DNA from: Sphingobium sp. WTD-1
Lineage (GTDB): Bacteria; Pseudomonadota; Alphaproteobacteria; Sphingomonadales; Sphingomonadaceae
Direction of reading: 5' to 3'
DNA: 64,000 nucleotides
Assembly: GCF_030128825.1 (NCBI RefSeq)
Contig: NZ_CP119127.1
Coordinates: 4,081,501-4,145,500, forward strand
The position numbers were made by a program, and so were the translations under genes. Below, in pieces: positions 59,051 through 64,000 of this stretch; positions within the stretch are counted from its first letter, which is position 1; each line of letters starts with the position of its first letter. The notes below the pieces were generated by a model that was not told the DNA's origin, made no database searches, and was given only the letters and a program-made list of their open reading frames with translations.

Positions 59051-59080
59051 GCGGTAGCAGGCCCTGCTTCGTTCGTTTCG

Positions 59081-59113
59081 AGCCCTTCGACTGCCTGCGC
59101 GCTCAGGACAGGC
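59081..59113. repeat. degenerate REP-like sequence
   Basis: The stretch contains AGCCCTTCGAC and GCTCAGGACAGGC, the halves of a sphingomonad-type REP sequence related to the inverted repeat at 30844-30944 but interrupted. The rest of the 59012-59242 gap shows no gene. Confidence 0.45.
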
Positions 59114-59242
59114 CAAGGTCGAGAAACGCACGCCCGGCGCTCGACACAGGCATGAGTTCGGGCATATTCGATGAATGGCGTTCTGGACCTCCATGCTCAA
59201 ATGTTCTGATGGTCGCGGCGCGCAAAACCTCGAGCGCCCGGC

Positions 59243-61132
59243 ATGACCCTCACGCCCCAATGGCTGGATGAGCTGCGCGCGCGGACGTCGCTTTCGACGT
59301 TGATCGGCAAGACCGTGAAGGTGCAGAAGGCGGGCCGCGAATATAAGGCCTGCTGCCCCTTCCATAACGAGAAGACGCCCAGCTTCACGATCAACGACGA
59401 GAAGGGCTTCTATCACTGCTTCGGCTGTGGCGCGCATGGCGATGCGATCCGCTGGATGACCGACCAGCGCGGCCTGCCCTTCATGGAGGCGGTGAAGGAA
59501 CTGGCCGCGACCGCCGGCATGGACGTGCCCGCCGCCGACCCGCGCGCGGCCAAGCGCGCCGAGCAGGCCAAGGGGCTGCATGACGCGATGGCGGCCGCGC
59601 AGAGTTTCTTCGAGGAGCAGCTTGGCGGCATCGACGGCGGCGACGCCCGCGCCTATCTCGCCAAGCGCGGCATCAGCGATGCGACCCGACGCACGTTCGG
59701 CTTTGGCTATTCGCCGGATTCGCGTGGGAAGCTGAAAGGCGCGCTCAAGGAATTTGGCGAGCCGATGCTGGTTGAGGCTGGCTTGCTCATCGACCCTGAC
59801 GGCGAACGTGACACATATGACCGGTTCCGCGGTCGCCTCATGCTGCCGATCCGCGACATTCGCGGCCGGGTGATCGCTTTTGGCGGCCGGATCATCGGCC
59901 AGGGCGAACCCAAATATCTGAACTCGCCCGACACGCCGCTCTTCGACAAAGGGCGCACCCTCTACAATATCGACCGCGCCTCCCCCGCCAGCCGGCAGAG
60001 CGGCCGGGTGATCGTGGTCGAGGGCTATATGGACGTGATCGCGCTCGCCCAGGCCGGTTTCGGCGATGCGGTCGCGCCGCTCGGCACGGCGCTGACCGAG
60101 CATCAGATCGAGCGACTATGGAAGATGGTCGAGGTGCCGATATTGTGCTTCGACGGCGATGCGGCCGGGCAGAAGGCGGCGATCCGCGCGGCAACCCGCG
60201 CCCTCCCCCTGCTGCGTCCTGGTCACAGCCTGGCCTTCGCCACCCTACCCGCCGGACAAGACCCCGACGACCTGCTCCGTGCCGAGGGGCCGCGCGCGAT
60301 GGACGCCGTGCTGGCTGGCGCCCAGCCATTGGTTGATCGCCTGTGGGAGCATGAACAGAAGGTCGGCCCGCTTGACACGCCCGAGCAGAAGGCGGCGCTC
60401 AAGCAGCGGCTGGCCGCCCATAGCGACTCGATCCAGCATCCCGATGTCCGCGCGCTCTATGCCCAGGCATTCCGGGAGCGCTATGACGCGCTCTTCTTTG
60501 CCAGGCCCGATCGTTTTGGCGGCGGTCCGCGCGCGCCGCGCGGCGCTGCCGGCGGTGGTGCCCGCGCCGGCTGGCAGCGCGACAAAAAGGGCAATTGGAA
60601 GCCGCCCGTCCCGCCCGCCGGCAACGAGGCGCGGGAGATCGGCGCGAGCGGCATGGAACATCGGCTGCTGCGCGCGATATTGGCCAGCCTGCTGCGCGAT
60701 CCGGAGCAGATCATCCTGCACCGCGAGACGCTGTCAGGCCTGCGAATCGGCGATCCCGCGCTGGCGCGATTGCTGGATGCGATGATCGCCGCCTCCTTCC
60801 GCAAAGAAACAGTTGAAACGCAGGCCCTCCTTACCATATTGGGGCAAGGTGACTTGTATAATATGGCTAAGGGGATGCTCCGGGCCGATACGTTCACATT
60901 CACCCCACATAGGATGACAACCGACCCCAGTCGCGTGCAGCGCGACCTGGACGAGGCCATCCGGGTGATGGCGCAAGGACCGGAGCTGGAAACGGCGCTG
61001 GCGGAGGCTACTAGACGGTTCGAGAGCGACTTCAGCGAAGAGAATTTCGCTGAACAGCAGCGCATCCGCGCGCTGAAAGCCGATCACGACAGCCGCCTGG
61101 CGGAACTGGCGCAGTCCGAAGACATTGTTTGA
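59243..61132 (+). CDS. dnaG: DNA primase
   Basis: A 629-residue primase. The CHC2-type zinc finger has Cys38, His41, Cys59 and Cys62 (CCPFHNEKT, YHCFGCGAHGD). The TOPRIM domain has VVEGYMDVIALAQ and FDGDAAGQKAA. The C-terminal region binds the helicase. It makes RNA primers at the replication fork. rpoD follows 43 bases later. Confidence 0.97.
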   Translation: MTLTPQWLDELRARTSLSTLIGKTVKVQKAGREYKACCPFHNEKTPSFTINDEKGFYHCFGCGAHGDAIRWMTDQRGLPFMEAVKELAATAGMDVPAADPRAAKRAEQAKGLHDAMAAAQSFFEEQLGGIDGGDARAYLAKRGISDATRRTFGFGYSPDSRGKLKGALKEFGEPMLVEAGLLIDPDGERDTYDRFRGRLMLPIRDIRGRVIAFGGRIIGQGEPKYLNSPDTPLFDKGRTLYNIDRASPASRQSGRVIVVEGYMDVIALAQAGFGDAVAPLGTALTEHQIERLWKMVEVPILCFDGDAAGQKAAIRAATRALPLLRPGHSLAFATLPAGQDPDDLLRAEGPRAMDAVLAGAQPLVDRLWEHEQKVGPLDTPEQKAALKQRLAAHSDSIQHPDVRALYAQAFRERYDALFFARPDRFGGGPRAPRGAAGGGARAGWQRDKKGNWKPPVPPAGNEAREIGASGMEHRLLRAILASLLRDPEQIILHRETLSGLRIGDPALARLLDAMIAASFRKETVETQALLTILGQGDLYNMAKGMLRADTFTFTPHRMTTDPSRVQRDLDEAIRVMAQGPELETALAEATRRFESDFSEENFAEQQRIRALKADHDSRLAELAQSEDIV

Positions 61133-61175
61133 TTGAGGCTCGTTCCTGTCGGGACGACGGAGTTAAGGCGAATAA

Positions 61176-63215
<2,040 letters not shown>

Positions 63216-63241
63216 ATCCGGTCAGATTATCGCTTCAAACA

Positions 63242-63280
63242 AGGGCCCGGCCGGACATTCCAGCCGGGCCTTTTGTTTTT
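63242..63280 (+). terminator. Rho-independent terminator after rpoD
   Basis: GGCCCGGC (63244-63251) pairs with GCCGGGCC (63263-63270) and is followed by TTTTGTTTTT. It lies 28 bases after the rpoD stop. Confidence 0.92.
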
Positions 63281-63300
63281 CAAGACGATAGCATCATTTG

Positions 63301-63374
63301 TTAACCATAACGACCTAGACCATTGGTGCCACATTTGCGACCAGTCGAACCGACAAGTTTAACCCGGCGTTTAC
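63301..63374 (+). promoter_or_regulatory. possible CtrA-type boxes
   Basis: TTAACCAT (63301-63308) equals the half-site associated with the alphaproteobacterial cell-cycle regulator CtrA. TTAA-N7-TTTA (63359-63373) is one base from the full TTAA-N7-TTAA box. Both lie between the rpoD terminator and the last gene. Confidence 0.3.
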
Positions 63375-63435
63375 GCACCTTGCCCTAGATTGTGCCCAGC
63401 GGCGCCCCTTACGCCGTTGCCACAGGGAAATTTCT

Positions 63436-64000
63436 ATGAGCGAAGTGACGGCGTTGCGCCGGGGCGATGACATCGCGCAAATCCTGGACATGATGGTTCG
63501 GGCCGATGGCAGCGATAGCCACAGCTACATGGCCCAGGCGAGCCGGGATGCACGCTCGCGCGATGACCTTGGCCTGCCCGACCTTGCCGATGCCGCCTAT
63601 TATCTTTGCCTGCTCCATGGTCGCCATCCCGGCGTTATCGACCATGCCGCTACCCGTTCGGTCGACAATGCCGCGCGCCGCTGGCTGATCGAGACAGCTG
63701 ACGCCTTTGCACGGGAGCGCGCCTATCTGACCCAGGTCACCGTGGCCGCCGGCCCCGCCCCCAGCACGGCGGGGCAGAGCAATTGCGAAACCATCGTCAG
63801 CCAGCAGCGCCATGCACTCGACATGCTGGCCCAGTCCGACCGGCGCGGCTGCGCCATGGGCGCGGCGATCGCGCTGGTGCTGGACTGGCGCGCCGTCCGC
63901 AAGCTGCTGGACATTGCCGCGCTTCGTGCGGGCATCGAACCGGTTCCCTGCTCCTTGCCCGATCATCGGGCGACGCTGGAAGTCGCTCGCGCCATTGGTG
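63436..64000 (+). CDS. unknown protein, 3' end beyond the window
   Basis: ATG 63436 follows AGGGAA and opens a frame of 188 codons with no stop before the window ends. The product looks like a cytoplasmic, mostly helical protein with several His and Arg residues (AYYLCLLHGRHPGVIDHAAT, ARRWLIETADAFARERAYL). It resembles a sphingomonad-restricted hypothetical family, but I cannot name it with confidence. Codon use is typical of the genome. Confidence 0.75.
   Translation, partial: MSEVTALRRGDDIAQILDMMVRADGSDSHSYMAQASRDARSRDDLGLPDLADAAYYLCLLHGRHPGVIDHAATRSVDNAARRWLIETADAFARERAYLTQVTVAAGPAPSTAGQSNCETIVSQQRHALDMLAQSDRRGCAMGAAIALVLDWRAVRKLLDIAALRAGIEPVPCSLPDHRATLEVARAIG

Overview
The window reads as chromosomal DNA of a high-GC alphaproteobacterium. 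The best fit is a sphingomonad (Sphingomonadaceae, possibly Sphingobium). The reasons are the FecI/FecR/TonB-receptor locus, GatCAB encoded as gatC-gatA-gatB, the DUF4170 and DUF883-like small proteins, the yqeY-dnaG-rpoD order, the lipoyl-fused PdhB and strong GC bias at third codon positions. Genus is inferred from gene style, not from a marker gene. No rRNA, tRNA, CRISPR array, transposase or phage gene was seen. Most of the window is housekeeping DNA with a few accessory islands.

Layout. 1-2578 is glycogen metabolism (5' end of glgB, then glgP, both minus). 2698-3918 is a serine hydrolase of the beta-lactamase/esterase fold. 4062-12903 is an accessory locus: ECF sigma factor, FecR anti-sigma, TonB-dependent receptor with an STN signalling domain, a large autotransporter, and two tandem paralogous secreted proteins of unknown family. 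12969-16474 is gatC-gatA-gatB (minus). 16630-18234 holds a DUF3089 hydrolase and ruvX. 18238-19915 holds a repeat element, a small unknown gene and a MerR regulator divergent from a glutaredoxin-MauE fusion. 19934-21753 is a lipoprotein followed by an L,D-transpeptidase that appears to start at CTG. serB and miaA diverge from overlapping start codons at 22790-22793. 23754-30838 is branched-chain amino acid synthesis (ilvB, an unknown gene, ilvN, ilvC, two yceI genes, leuA). leuA is preceded by a leucine-rich leader peptide and mutually exclusive RNA stems.

30957-36254 holds an M20 peptidase, a DAACS symporter, a ThuA-like protein, RidA and a D-threonine-aldolase-like enzyme. 36377-38882 is a GbsR-type regulator with two matching palindromic operators and a membrane-protein operon. 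39006-41538 holds trmFO, an EF-hand protein and a degenerate squalene/phytoene-synthase-like protein. 41669-44906 is a stand-alone TadG/TadE/TadE trio. 44970-49316 holds pdhB, pdhA, ftsB and eno (minus). 49543-51880 is a cluster of small envelope- or stress-type proteins. 51944-58405 (minus) holds a rhomboid with a substituted nucleophile, greA, and carAB with two extra genes between carA and carB. 58559-63215 is yqeY, dnaG and rpoD, followed by the 5' part of an unknown gene.

Most promising for follow-up: the extra rraB-like and low-GC membrane genes inside carAB; the leuA attenuator; the FecIR-receptor-autotransporter-paralog locus; the 30-bp element found upstream of trmFO and after ruvX; the GbsR operator pair; the CTG start of the L,D-transpeptidase; and the MerR-controlled glutaredoxin-MauE fusion.
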